Assembly (NCBI GenBank): GCA_963772335.1
Contig: CAVYXF010000009.1
Location: 1-30,063 of the forward strand
Reading direction: 5' to 3'
Length of the DNA stretch: 30,063 nt
Origin: CAVYXF01 sp963772335
GTDB taxonomy: Bacteria > Pseudomonadota > Alphaproteobacteria > Rhizobiales > Rhodomicrobiaceae
The translations under genes and the position numbers were made by a program. Position 1 is the first letter of the stretch; the number at the start of each line of letters is the position of its first letter. The notes beneath the pieces were generated by a model. It saw only the letters and a list, made by a program, of their open reading frames with translations, did not search any database and had not been told where the DNA came from. This document shows, one piece after another, positions 1 to 8,537 of the stretch.

Positions 1-133
1 GAAGGCCAGCAGATCTTTTAAATTGATTGTTGGCCTGACGGCATTTCATTGTGCTTACACTAGCGACCGAGCCACGTCCAACGTGCAAGATCCATGCTCG
101 ATCTATGTTCGAAGCGCAACACCTCTCGCCGCA

Positions 134-301
134 TCACCGATCATCTTGCCTCCGGCCCAGGAACAGCCCGAAGCCGGCGATGGACAGGCCATACAGCATC
201 ACATCGGCGGACAGGACCGTGTCGGGATCGGTGGCCGTTCCCATGAGCGGTGTGATCATGAGCCAGGCCACGCAGAACAAGCCCGTCACGCCGCAGGCCA
301 T
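134..301 (-). CDS. small membrane protein, C-terminal part of a split gene
   Basis: The frame encodes 55 aa starting MACGVTGLFCVAWLM, with two hydrophobic segments and a positively charged end (FLGRRQDDR). Its ATG overlaps the TGA of the upstream frame by one base (TGATG), the arrangement seen in translationally coupled genes. The same frame is also open further upstream, but that stretch is rich in Arg and His and looks like a shadow of the upstream frame. The simplest reading is that this is the second half of one membrane protein of about 168 aa interrupted by a frameshift near 300-330. A natural two-piece protein remains possible. No function can be assigned. Confidence 0.35.
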   Translation of the reverse strand: MACGVTGLFCVAWLMITPLMGTATDPDTVLSADVMLYGLSIAGFGLFLGRRQDDR

Positions 302-639
302 CAGTCCGCCATCGGCCGTCCGAGTGTGGCGGCAATCCAGATCCGCAGCAACGCCGAGGCCAGGAACAGGGCACAGAAGAGCGCGAAGGCCATTGGCGAG
401 GCCGTCACGGCGTGACTGGAAAGCAGGCTTCCAAGGCCGATATAGAGCAGCCCGCTCGCGATCCAATCGAGATAGAGCGCCGGCCGGCCGATGCGGATGA
501 CGATGATGCACAGCATCGCGCCGCTAAAGATTGCGGGAAAGCCAGGACTGTAATCGGCAAGCCTGCTTCCGAAGATTGGGCCGGTCAGGCCCAGTGCCGC
601 CAGGTTGACGACGATCGCGCCCAGAGCGACCAGCCGCAT
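301..639 (-). CDS. small membrane protein, N-terminal part of a split gene
   Basis: This reading frame encodes 112 aa with about three hydrophobic segments (LGAIVVNLAALGLTGPIF, the AIFSGAMLCIIVIRI stretch, and a long one around MAFALFCALFLASALL). The pattern of short paired helices loosely recalls HdeD/DUF308-type membrane proteins, but that is a weak impression. An in-frame TGA sits immediately before the start codon, so the gene cannot extend upstream, and no good ribosome binding site is visible. The frame stops at TGA 303-301. The next reading frame continues with matching membrane character from an ATG that shares the A of that stop. Either a single base change has broken one gene of about 168 aa, or the two halves are translated separately by coupling. 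It lies 157 bp downstream of the RND pump gene on the same strand and could be the last gene of that operon. Confidence 0.45.
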   Translation of the reverse strand: MRLVALGAIVVNLAALGLTGPIFGSRLADYSPGFPAIFSGAMLCIIVIRIGRPALYLDWIASGLLYIGLGSLLSSHAVTASPMAFALFCALFLASALLRIWIAATLGRPMAD

Positions 640-796
640 TCAGTCGGCGGGGCCCTGGAAGCGCCCCGCCGTTCGTGCTCGCTGGGCGCGGACGGCGGCC
701 TGGATGCGCAGGATGTGGCCCGGAAGCCCATCGCGGAGGATGGGCGTTCCATTAGGCGTCCGGTTTTGAGGCGATCGGCGGACATCGATCGGCTCC

Positions 797-3700
797 TCAC
801 CCGTGCCCTGCGGTTGCGGGATGCTCCACATGGCCGGGCTGCCCCAGGCGGCCCTTGATCTTCTCGCGGGCGGTCTGGAACACGACATAGAGCATCGGGA
901 TCAGGAAGATGCCGATCGCCGTTGCCGCGATCATCCCGGCAAACACCGGCATGCTGACATTGTGCCGGGAGATTTCCGAAGCGCCCTCGGCCCACACCAG
1001 CGGCACCAGGCTGACGATGAAGGCCAGCGAGGTCATCATGATCGCACGGAACCGCAATCTCGCAGCCGTGAGCGCCGCCTCCATGATTGGAACGCCGCTT
1101 TCGCGCTGCTCCTTGGCGAACTCGACGATCAGGATGCCGTTCTTGGCCGCGAGCGCGATCAGCACGACCAGGCCGATCTGGCCGTAGAGGTCGAGCGCCA
1201 GCCCCGCCCACAGCACGCCGACAAAGGCGCCGAGCACGCCGGTTATCACCGAGAGCAGCACCGGGACGGGAATGGTCCAGCTCTCGTAGAGCGCCACCAG
1301 GAACAGGTAAGCAAACAGGACGGCCATGCCGAGGATGGCGCCGGTCTGGCCGCTGGCCCGCTGTTCCTGGAAGGCAGTGCCGGTCCATTCGAAGGCATAG
1401 CCCGCCGGCAAGGTCTTGGCCGACACTTCCGCCATGGCGGCCATCGCCTCGCCCGAGGAGACGCCTGGGGCGGCGCTGCCGTTGATGGTCACCGCCCGGT
1501 AGTTGTTGTAGCGGGTGATGACCTGCGGGCCGGTGACCGTGCGGACGGAGGCGATCGACCGCAGCGGCACCTCATTGCCGCTCGCGTTGCGGACCTTGAT
1601 CTTCCAGAGATCGTCGATCTTGCTCCGGTCGGCGGCCTCGCCCTGGAGGTTGACCTGCCATGTGCGGCCGAACAGGTTGAAGTTGTTGACGTAAAAGCCG
1701 CCGAGCGTTGACTGCAGCGTGGTGAACACCTCGCTGACACTCAGGCCGAGCGCCTGCGCCTTGCCACGATCGATATCGAGGAACACCGACGGGTTCGCCG
1801 CTGTATAGGTCGAGAACACGCGGGAAAGCCGCGGGTCCGCATTGGCCGCGCCGACGAGCGCGCGCATGGTGCCGCCGATTGCCGCCGGATCGGCGCCTTG
1901 CAGGCTCTCCAGCATGTATTCGAAGCCGCCGCTGGTCGAGAGGCCGATGATCGGCGGCAGGTTGAAGGGCAGCACATTGGCGCTGCGGATCTGCTGGGCC
2001 GCGCCGAAGGTCTTGCCGATCAGGGCCTGCGCCGAGTCCGCCGCCGTCTGCCGATCCTCGAAGGGCTTCAAAACTGCGATCATAAAGGCGGAGTTGCTGG
2101 CCGAGACGCTATCGAGGATCGAAAAGCCCACCACGGATGCCACGTCCTGGACCTGAGGCATGCCCTTGAGGATCGCCTCGACCTGCTGGACGGTCTGGTC
2201 GGTGCGCGAGACCGAGGCGGCATCCGGCAGTTGCACCGCGACGAAGAACGCGCCCTGGTCCTCCTCCGGCAGGAAGCCGGTCGGGGTGCGCTGCGCGAGA
2301 AGCCAGGTTCCAGCGCCGAACGAGGCGATCAGTACCACCGAGAGGATGGACAGGCGCAGGGTCTTTGCGACAATCGCGGCATAGCCGTCCCGCACCGTGT
2401 CGATGCGGCGGGAAATCCAGCCCATGATCCCGCGCTTCTCCCCGGTATGCCGCAACAGGATGCCGCAGAGCGCCGGCGACAGGGTCAGCGAGTTGACGGC
2501 GGAGAACAGCATGGCGACGCTGATCGTCACCGAGAACTGCCGGAACAGCTCGCCGGAGATGCCGGAGATGAAGGCAATGGGGACGAACACGGACAGGAGC
2601 ACCAGTGTGATGGCGAGGATCGGCCCGGTGATCTGCCCCATCGCTTTCTTGGCCGCCTCGGCCGCCGGAAGCGAGGGCTCTTCTTCGATGATGCGCTCGA
2701 CATTCTCGACCACGACGATGGCGTCGTCGACCACGATGCCGATGGCGAGAACCATGGCGAGGAGCGACACGGTATTGGCCGAGTAGCCCATCGCCAGCAG
2801 GACCGCGAAGGTGCCGATGATGCTGACGGGGACGGCGATGAGCGGGATGAGCGTCGCACGCCAGCTCCCAAGGAACAGGAACACGACGATGCCTACGATG
2901 ATAAAGGCTTCGATCAGGGTGTGGAGCACCACATCGATCGTCTCGGTGACAAAGGTGGTGGAGTCATAGACCGGGCGCAGCGTCACGCCCTCGGGGATGC
3001 GGGCCTTGACCTTCTCCAGCGTCTGGTTGACAGCGGTGGCCGTGGTCACTGCATTGGCGCCAGGCGACAGATAGAGGCCGATGCCGACCGTGGGCTTGCC
3101 ATTGATCCGGGAATAGGTGTCCTCGCTCTGGGCGCCCATCTCGACGCGGGCGACATCGCGCACACGCAGCACCGACCCGTCCGGATTGGCGCGGAGCACG
3201 ATCTCGCCGAACTGCTCGGGGGACGTGAGCCGGCCCTGGGTCTGGGCGTTCATCTGCAGGCGCTGGTCGTCGGAGATCGGACGGGCGCCGATGCGGCCGA
3301 CGGGGGCCTGGATGTTCTGCGCCTGAACCGCCTTGATTATGTCCGATGGCGCAAGATTAAGGCCGACGAGCTTGTCGATGTCGAACCAGATCCGCATCGA
3401 GTAGTTCAGCCGGCCAAAGATCGTCGCCTGCCCTACGCCTGGCGTGCGCGACAGCTCGTCGAGGACGCTGATCGTGGCGAGATTGGTCAGATAGAGCTGG
3501 TCGTAATTGCCGGCCTCGCTGTACATCGCCAGGAATTGCAGGATCGACGATGACTTCTTTTGTACCGTCACGCCCTGGCTCTGCACTTCCTGCGGAAGCT
3601 GTGACAACGCGGTCTGAACGCGGTTGTTGACGTTCACCGTGTTGATGTCGGGGTCGGTGCCCAGCTCGAAGCTGGCGGTCAGCGTATAGCTGCCGTCATT

Positions 3701-3952
3701 GGCGCTGGTGCTCTTCATGTAGAGCATCTTGTCGACGCCGAGCACCTTGGACTCCAGCGGCTGCGCCACGGTGGATTCCACGACCTCGGCGGAGGCGCCG
3801 GGATAGATGGCCGAGACCGAGACCTGGGGGGGCACGATGTCCGGCAGCTGCGCCACGGGAATGCGCATCATCGCAAGACCGCCCGCGATGACCATGACGA
3901 TGGCGATAACGATGGCCAGCCGTGGCCGGTCGATAAAGGTAGCGGAGAACAT
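797..3952 (-). CDS. RND multidrug efflux transporter, HAE1 family inner-membrane pump
   Basis: The protein has 1051 aa, the usual length of the AcrB/MexB/BepE family. It should form a homotrimer in the inner membrane and export hydrophobic drugs, driven by proton influx. The start MFSATFIDRPRLAIVIAIV is typical of the family and is preceded by CAGGAG; the reading frame is open upstream but that part lacks family character. The proton-relay residues are present: D409 and D410 in transmembrane helix 4 (GIVVDDAIVVVENVER) and K937 in helix 10 (ALAAKNGILIVEF). The N-terminal porter domain carries GASAEVVESTVAQPLE, and the second half repeats the fold (SWTIPVPVLLSVITGVLGA). The start lies 4 bp after the stop of the membrane fusion protein gene, so the two are one operon. 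No outer-membrane TolC-type gene is nearby, so the pump must use one encoded elsewhere. Substrate cannot be read from sequence. Confidence 0.95.
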   Translation of the reverse strand: MFSATFIDRPRLAIVIAIVMVIAGGLAMMRIPVAQLPDIVPPQVSVSAIYPGASAEVVESTVAQPLESKVLGVDKMLYMKSTSANDGSYTLTASFELGTDPDINTVNVNNRVQTALSQLPQEVQSQGVTVQKKSSSILQFLAMYSEAGNYDQLYLTNLATISVLDELSRTPGVGQATIFGRLNYSMRIWFDIDKLVGLNLAPSDIIKAVQAQNIQAPVGRIGARPISDDQRLQMNAQTQGRLTSPEQFGEIVLRANPDGSVLRVRDVARVEMGAQSEDTYSRINGKPTVGIGLYLSPGANAVTTATAVNQTLEKVKARIPEGVTLRPVYDSTTFVTETIDVVLHTLIEAFIIVGIVVFLFLGSWRATLIPLIAVPVSIIGTFAVLLAMGYSANTVSLLAMVLAIGIVVDDAIVVVENVERIIEEEPSLPAAEAAKKAMGQITGPILAITLVLLSVFVPIAFISGISGELFRQFSVTISVAMLFSAVNSLTLSPALCGILLRHTGEKRGIMGWISRRIDTVRDGYAAIVAKTLRLSILSVVLIASFGAGTWLLAQRTPTGFLPEEDQGAFFVAVQLPDAASVSRTDQTVQQVEAILKGMPQVQDVASVVGFSILDSVSASNSAFMIAVLKPFEDRQTAADSAQALIGKTFGAAQQIRSANVLPFNLPPIIGLSTSGGFEYMLESLQGADPAAIGGTMRALVGAANADPRLSRVFSTYTAANPSVFLDIDRGKAQALGLSVSEVFTTLQSTLGGFYVNNFNLFGRTWQVNLQGEAADRSKIDDLWKIKVRNASGNEVPLRSIASVRTVTGPQVITRYNNYRAVTINGSAAPGVSSGEAMAAMAEVSAKTLPAGYAFEWTGTAFQEQRASGQTGAILGMAVLFAYLFLVALYESWTIPVPVLLSVITGVLGAFVGVLWAGLALDLYGQIGLVVLIALAAKNGILIVEFAKEQRESGVPIMEAALTAARLRFRAIMMTSLAFIVSLVPLVWAEGASEISRHNVSMPVFAGMIAATAIGIFLIPMLYVVFQTAREKIKGRLGQPGHVEHPATAGHG

Positions 3953-3956
3953 GGCA

Positions 3957-5144
3957 CTAGCTCCTGTTGGCGAGTGTATCCGCGGTGCGGATTTTGGTGT
4001 CGACTGGCGCTGGCGCGACCTGCATGCCCGGCTGGACGCGCTGCACGCCTTCCAGCACCACATGCTCGCCGTCCTTGACGCCTTCGGAAATCACGGCAGT
4101 TTCGGCGCTCGACTGCCCAAGCTTGACGGCGCGCCGCTCCACCTTGTCGGCGGCGCCGACCACATAGACGAAATCGCCGCGCTGGTCGGACATGACAGCC
4201 TCGCGCGGCAGCGTCAGTTGCTCCACGGGCGTCGCCGCTTCGAGGACCACGGTGACGAACTCGCTGTCGGTCAGCTCGCGCAGCTGGCCGTTTCCCCCTT
4301 CCGCGCTGGTCAGCACCGGGTTCGGGATCGTGCCCCGCACCGCGAGGCTATCGGTGTCCTTACCGACGGTGACGTCGGCGAAATTGAGGGCGCCTGATGG
4401 CCCGTACACGCGGCCGTCCGGCAGGCGCAGCCTGATCGCCACCGCATTGAAGCCGCCCTTGGCGGCATAGCGGTTCCGCAGCTCCAGCGCCGTGCGCACC
4501 GGGATGGGGAAGGTGACATAAATCGGGTCCTCGCTGACGATCGTCGCCAGCACGCCGGAGCCGGGCCCGACCACATTGCCGACCGTCACGGCCGTGCGGC
4601 CGATCCGGCCATCGATCGGCGACCGGACTTCCGTATAGCCGAGATTGATCTGCGACTGGCGCTCGGCTGCCTGCGCGGATCTGACCTGCGCCGCCGCGCC
4701 GCGCTGGGCCGCCGACGCATCGTCGACTCGCGCCTGCGTGCCCGCCGGCCCCTTGAGGAGTTCCTTGGCGCGATCGAGCTGGATGTTGGCATTGTCAAGC
4801 TGCGCCTCTGCCTGGGCGACGGCCGCCTGCCTGGCGGCGAGGTCGGCCTGATAGGGCGGCTGCTCGAGGCGGTACAGCAGGTCGCCCTTCTTCACCTCGG
4901 CGCCCTCGGTGAAGAACTGTTGCTCGAGAAAGCCGCTGACGCGAGCCACGAGATCGACGCGATCGACGGCCTGGATGCGGCCCATGAAGTCGTAGCTGTC
5001 GGCGACGGGGCGGCGAACCGGCTCGATCACGCCGACCGGCGGCGGGCCGGACGGCGCCGGCTGGGACGAAGCCGGACCAGCCGCGCCCACCAGCAAAGCG
5101 GCGAGCCCGAAGCCGGCAAGCCGGTGAAACAGAGAATATGGCAT
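3957..5144 (-). CDS. RND efflux periplasmic adaptor (membrane fusion protein)
   Basis: This 395-aa protein should bridge the inner-membrane RND pump and an outer-membrane channel. The N-terminus MPYSLFHRLAGFGLAALLVGAA is a Sec signal peptide ending near ASSQ; there is no lipobox cysteine, so unlike AcrA it is probably not a lipoprotein. The order of parts is typical: lipoyl half (AVDRVDLVARVSGFLEQQFF), an Ala/Gln-rich coiled-coil hairpin of roughly residues 95-165, the second lipoyl half (YTEVRSPIDGRIGRT), a beta-barrel, and a membrane-proximal domain ending TKIRTADTLANRS. The start at 5144 is supported by TTGGAGG six bases upstream; a start ten codons earlier lacks this. Expression is probably controlled from the palindrome about 130 bp upstream, but no regulator gene is adjacent. 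Confidence 0.95.
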   Translation of the reverse strand: MPYSLFHRLAGFGLAALLVGAAGPASSQPAPSGPPPVGVIEPVRRPVADSYDFMGRIQAVDRVDLVARVSGFLEQQFFTEGAEVKKGDLLYRLEQPPYQADLAARQAAVAQAEAQLDNANIQLDRAKELLKGPAGTQARVDDASAAQRGAAAQVRSAQAAERQSQINLGYTEVRSPIDGRIGRTAVTVGNVVGPGSGVLATIVSEDPIYVTFPIPVRTALELRNRYAAKGGFNAVAIRLRLPDGRVYGPSGALNFADVTVGKDTDSLAVRGTIPNPVLTSAEGGNGQLRELTDSEFVTVVLEAATPVEQLTLPREAVMSDQRGDFVYVVGAADKVERRAVKLGQSSAETAVISEGVKDGEHVVLEGVQRVQPGMQVAPAPVDTKIRTADTLANRS

Positions 5145-5260
5145 GAATAACCTCCAAGTGTCGGACGGAGGCAACGTCGGCCGCTCAAAGCGGATCGAGA
5201 GGCGGGCCGCAGCCGTTGCGTCCAGCGCAAAACCTGCATCAAACGACGACGCGGCAGCAG

Positions 5261-5280
5261 TAATCAGCCGTAATCAGCCG
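5261..5280. repeat. tandem 10-bp repeat next to the efflux operator candidate
   Basis: The unit TAATCAGCCG occurs twice in direct succession and runs straight into the palindrome at 5277-5292, with TAA of a third copy following. Together they form a compact repeated block about 115-135 bp upstream of the adaptor start codon. Confidence 0.75.
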
Positions 5281-5292
5281 TAAGCTTACGGC
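5277..5292. promoter_or_regulatory. perfect 16-bp palindrome, candidate repressor operator of the efflux operon
   Basis: GCCGTAAGCTTACGGC is a perfect palindrome centred about 140 bp upstream of the efflux adaptor start codon. RND pump operons are commonly controlled by TetR-, MarR- or LysR-type regulators binding such dyads. The position suggests control of this operon, but no regulator gene lies next to it, so the cognate protein is unknown. Confidence 0.5.
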
Positions 5293-5913
5293 CGCCCTCG
5301 GCGCTCCAAATTCGGGCTCGCAGTCGTTGATCACGATGTATGTGGATCGGATGGACCGCTATCCCCGAGCAGCTGTAACGGGACGCATCGCGCCATAAAC
5401 CGGCCGTCCGTGAGCGTTGCCGGTCGCGGATCAAGCGTTAAGTAGATTGAGGGTGAATGGGCTCCACTGCGGAGAAGCCGACCTAACGGTTTGTGCTCAG
5501 CCGGCCATACCGAGCGCAAACCTCGTCAAGCGCCGATTTTTGTGGCCTGCTTTGCAGGCTCGTCCCAATTTGATCTGCTCCGAGGCGCGGGCGGCCGATC
5601 CGGTCTCTCGCCGGCCGAGCGCGGTCAGTATGAACTGGGCGCTTTGATTAGCCGTCTCTTGCCGGAGGAAGAGCGGCCCAATTCTGGCGCCAAACGCGCG
5701 TGGAGATCTCGGTCCGGCAATCTCCACTCAGATCGGCCGGGTCGCGGTGTTTCCGGACTCTATCCCACGCAAGCCTATAGCCCCACAAGCCAGCAGCAGA
5801 ACACGCCAGAAGTGTTGACGGGCCGCTTGCCAACGTAAAGATGCCTTGGTTAGCTACGCGGTGGAGCGTCCAAGTTTTTCTTGACTCCGACGACAATAGG
5901 CGGAGCTTTATAT

Positions 5914-5927
5914 TTGGAGCGCTCCAA
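5914..5927. promoter_or_regulatory. perfect 14-bp palindrome resembling a LacI-family operator
   Basis: TTGGAGCGCTCCAA is a perfect dyad with a central CG, the form typical of operators for LacI-family sugar regulators. AT-rich sequence (TTTATATT) lies just before it and TTGACT occurs at 5881-5886, but the spacing between them is too long for a standard sigma-70 promoter. There is no sugar-use gene or LacI-type regulator in the window, so this may be an orphan site left by a lost gene. Confidence 0.4.
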
Positions 5928-6233
5928 TGGCGGATCCATTGATCTTTTTGAAGGATAGCGTGGCTGCCAACCATTGGTGCTTCCACCCCGCTCGTCGGGA
6001 AAGCTTTTTCAGCGCGTCTGGAGCGTTCGTGCCGAGGCTGATGGTTTGTTGCCGCTGAATTGTGCGCGCAGATAACGATCGGCGCACCTGAGATCGAGGA
6101 GCTGTGAAGAGCGATCGGACAGACGCCCGCACGCCTGTTTTCATCATGCCGACGCGCTCTATGCAGAGCGAAGTTACGCGAGCCCACGATACTGCAACCG
6201 ATCACAACGCAGGTGGCACCCTTTGAGGAGAAC

Positions 6234-6626
6234 ATGGCTATGACCACCGATATCATCGACCAAACAGACCCTGAACAGTGGGACCCCAAGCTCGACGCAG
6301 TGATCGCGGCGCCCGCCAACCACAAGGTGGTGTTTGAAAACGATCGGCTGCGAGTACTTGAAGTGATCCTTGAGCCCAATGAGGAAGAGCCGACGCACCA
6401 CCATCGCTGGCCTTCAGTCTTTGTACTCGACCAAGTGCAAGGGCCAATTCACGACATCATGCCCGATGGAACGATAGCGCCGCCCAATCGAGACATCATA
6501 CAAGCGATCCAAGCGTGGGACGGTCAAGGCTGCCTCGTTGTTAACATGGCTCCCCAGCCGGCAGGTCGCGTGCTGAACGCCTCGGGCAAGACTCTGCATG
6601 GCATCCGCGTTGAAATGAAGTCGTAG
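6234..6626 (+). CDS. small cupin-like protein
   Basis: The product has 130 aa. A conserved-looking stretch, ENDRLRVLEVILEPNEEEP, followed by THHHRWPSVFVL and a late LHGIRVEMKS, matches the layout of small single-domain cupin proteins. The histidine cluster near residue 60 would be the metal-binding first motif, and the His near the C-terminus could belong to the second. The full classical motif (HxH, four residues, then E) is not complete, so metal binding is uncertain. GAGGAG lies 3 bases before ATG 6234 and 9 bases before ATG 6240; either could be the start, and a GTG at 6213 is less likely. It stands alone between the intergenic region and the insertion sequence. Substrate unknown. Confidence 0.75.
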   Translation: MAMTTDIIDQTDPEQWDPKLDAVIAAPANHKVVFENDRLRVLEVILEPNEEEPTHHHRWPSVFVLDQVQGPIHDIMPDGTIAPPNRDIIQAIQAWDGQGCLVVNMAPQPAGRVLNASGKTLHGIRVEMKS

Positions 6627-6764
6627 TGCGGATAGCCTCTGTCGCCTAATAGGCTTGCATGTCTTCAATTCAGCGCGAAGCGGTCGTTAGAGACCGAGTG
6701 CCGAATGTCGCCTTCGGCAATTACCATCTTGGGCGCCAGGCGCTGTCGATGGCCGCTCTGAGGC

Positions 6765-6781
6765 GAGCCCGTGTGAAAACG
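6765..6781. repeat. left terminal inverted repeat of the IS1182-family element
   Basis: GAGCCCGTGTGAAAACG matches the right end in inverted orientation at 15 of 17 positions, differing at the fourth and sixth bases. AGGC lies immediately outside, at 6761-6764. Confidence 0.85.
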
Positions 6782-6828
6782 TCGGGACGCAAGGATCGAG
6801 CAGACAGGAGTTGCCTGCACCCGCTGGC

Positions 6829-8259
6829 TCAGGCCGCCAGCGCTGTGCGCAGCTTCCCAATACCGAGTGTCGCCATGATCCGCCGGAGGTTATAGGCAAG
6901 TACATGCAGGCTCATTTCGGTTCGCACGGCTTTTAAGCCTTTGCACAGGAAGTGGGTTGCCCCCATCGAGGCTTTGATGGTCGAGAAGGGGTGCTCGGCA
7001 GTCTCACGCCGGATCGCCATGGCGTCGATTGCCTCCATTCGAGAGGTCATTGCCTCGACAAGGCTCTCGTGCTCCCAACGTCTGACGCGGCGCTGCTTTC
7101 CCGTCGTGCACTGACTTTTCATCGGACAGGTCGGGCAGGCGGTGCACCAGTAAGTGGACATGGTGAGATCGCCTTCCGTGCTGTCGTAGCGGTGCGTGAG
7201 GATTTGCCCGGCCGGGCAGCGATAGGTGTTTTCTTCAGGCAGATAGACGAACGCCTCCTTGCCGAAACGTCCCTCGGCTTTGGCGTTGGAGGTGTTCGTT
7301 CGGGGCGTGAGCGCAGTCACGCCAATGTCTCGGCAAGAGAGCAGGTCGGGGCCGCGATAATAGCCGGCGTCGGCAATGGCCTCGATCGTCTCGAAACCGA
7401 GGGCCTCCTTGGCCATCGCCGCCATCTTCGGCAACTGCCCGCGATCGACGACCTGGTTCGTGACCTCATGGGCAATGATGAGGTGATGCTCGGTGTCGAC
7501 GGCGGTCTGCACATTGTAGCCGACGACACCGGTCAGGCGATCGCCGATCACCATGAGCCGCGTGTCGGGATCGGTGAGCGAAACCTGTTTGTCGGGCGCG
7601 GCGTCGACGGCGGCTTCCAAGGCCTTGAGCTTTTGCATCTGCGCTTTCAGCTGGACCAGTTTCTCGCGCAAACGCTTGCTGCCGGATTCCACCCCCATGC
7701 TTTCCTGGCGATCCGCAGCATCGAGCGCGGTCAGATAACGCGCAATCGTTTCGCTGAGGTGAGCCAGGCGCGTCTTCACCTTGCCCCGCGTGAAATTCTT
7801 GTCGCGGGCGTTCACACCCTTGAATTTACTGCCGTCGATGGCCGCAATCGGCCGCGTGAACAGGCCAAGATTGCGGCAGATGACGATGAACTGCGCGCAG
7901 GCCGCACAGATCGCAGCGCCATTGTCGCGCCGGAAATCGGCGATGGTTTTGAAGTCCGGCGCAAGGCGCCCGGTCAGCCACATCAGCTCGACATTGCGCT
8001 GGCATTCGCGTTCCAGCCGCCGGCTCGATTGGATGCGGTTGAGATAGCCGTAGATGTAGAGTTTCAGCAGCGTTGCGGGATGATAGCTCGGCCGACCGGT
8101 TGCAGCTGGCACGATCGCAAAGCCGAGCGCGCCAAGATCCAGCGCTTCGACGAATGCCTCTATGATCCGCGCCTGATTGTCCGCATCGACATAATCCTCC
8201 AAAGAGGCTGGCAGAAGAGAAGTCTGAGCGCGGTCCTCGCCCTGGACAAAGCGATGCAT
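6829..8259 (-). CDS. IS1182-family transposase
   Basis: This 476-aa DDE transposase moves the surrounding element. The start MHRFVQGEDRAQTSLLPASL is preceded by AGGAGG five bases upstream. The N-terminal region (GRPSYHPATLLKLYIYGYL) is typical of the IS1182 group. The catalytic triad is visible as D142 (AIDGSKFKG), D298 (IADAGYYRG) and E422 (AEHPFSTIK). Between the last two lies a cysteine cluster (CTACPTCPMKSQC, residues about 372-384) that is common in this family. Full length, with no frameshift, so it is probably functional. Confidence 0.95.
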   Translation of the reverse strand: MHRFVQGEDRAQTSLLPASLEDYVDADNQARIIEAFVEALDLGALGFAIVPAATGRPSYHPATLLKLYIYGYLNRIQSSRRLERECQRNVELMWLTGRLAPDFKTIADFRRDNGAAICAACAQFIVICRNLGLFTRPIAAIDGSKFKGVNARDKNFTRGKVKTRLAHLSETIARYLTALDAADRQESMGVESGSKRLREKLVQLKAQMQKLKALEAAVDAAPDKQVSLTDPDTRLMVIGDRLTGVVGYNVQTAVDTEHHLIIAHEVTNQVVDRGQLPKMAAMAKEALGFETIEAIADAGYYRGPDLLSCRDIGVTALTPRTNTSNAKAEGRFGKEAFVYLPEENTYRCPAGQILTHRYDSTEGDLTMSTYWCTACPTCPMKSQCTTGKQRRVRRWEHESLVEAMTSRMEAIDAMAIRRETAEHPFSTIKASMGATHFLCKGLKAVRTEMSLHVLAYNLRRIMATLGIGKLRTALAA

Positions 8260-8301
8260 GAAACCCTCCTCGATGGAAGATCCCACGCTGCCATGATTTG
8301 G

Positions 8302-8318
8302 CGTTTTCACACAGCCTC
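8302..8318. repeat. right terminal inverted repeat of the IS1182-family element
   Basis: CGTTTTCACACAGCCTC is the inverted partner of the left end. AGGC lies immediately outside, at 8319-8322, repeating the tetramer at the other border. Confidence 0.85.
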
Positions 8319-8537
8319 AGGCGAATGCGGAATTGTGGCGATGCGCTCTCTGATTGCGGGGCGGCGAGAAATGTTGGATTGGTGATCGTCTGATCGTCTA
8401 CCGAAACCTGCCATCAATCCGTGGTTGAGATTGAGTGAAAAGCGTCTCTGACTCGGGCCGGAAATGCACATGGCTCGAAAAGATCGAGATCATCTAGTGC
8501 GGCAATGGGTCATTCGCATCAGTCCGAAAAACTTTCA

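Larger units (their letters stand above)
5145..6233. other. 1.1-kb intergenic region without a convincing gene
   Basis: Several reading frames of 60-240 codons are open on both strands, but none has a good start, a recognisable domain or a sensible composition; they are rich in Arg, Ser and Pro in the manner of GC-rich shadows. The region holds a tandem repeat and a 16-bp palindrome near the efflux operon, and a second 14-bp palindrome at 5914-5927. A 43-codon frame starting at 5927 (MADPLIFLKDSVAANHW) follows that palindrome but is unconvincing. The region may contain decayed genes. Confidence 0.6.
6765..8318. mobile_element. complete IS1182-family insertion sequence, 1554 bp
   Basis: The element carries one intact transposase gene on the minus strand. 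Its ends are imperfect inverted repeats: GAGCCCGTGTGAAAACG at 6765-6781 and the complement of GAGGCTGTGTGAAAACG at 8302-8318, matching at 15 of 17 positions. Both ends are flanked directly by AGGC (6761-6764 and 8319-8322), which fits a 4-bp target duplication. With gene, ends and duplication all intact, it looks recently inserted and possibly still active. It marks the left border of the defence island. Confidence 0.88.

Noticed and set aside
1898..3553. Open frame of 551 codons on the plus strand opposite the RND pump gene
   Set aside because: Very rich in Asp, Arg, Gly and His, with no domain; it is the antisense shadow of a GC-rich gene with clear family motifs.
6633..6655. AGCCT...AGGCT hairpin after the cupin-like gene as a terminator
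   Set aside because: Short stem, long loop and no T-run.
6659..6895. 78-codon plus-strand frame running into the IS left end
   Set aside because: Half of it lies inside the insertion sequence; kept only as a possible interrupted gene in the IS finding.
6952..8385. Open frame of 477 codons opposite the IS1182 transposase
   Set aside because: The transposase on the other strand has full motifs, terminal repeats and a ribosome binding site; this frame is its shadow.
8473..8487. CTCGA...TCGAG hairpin after the HerA-like gene as a terminator
   Set aside because: Only five base pairs and no T-run; too weak to call.
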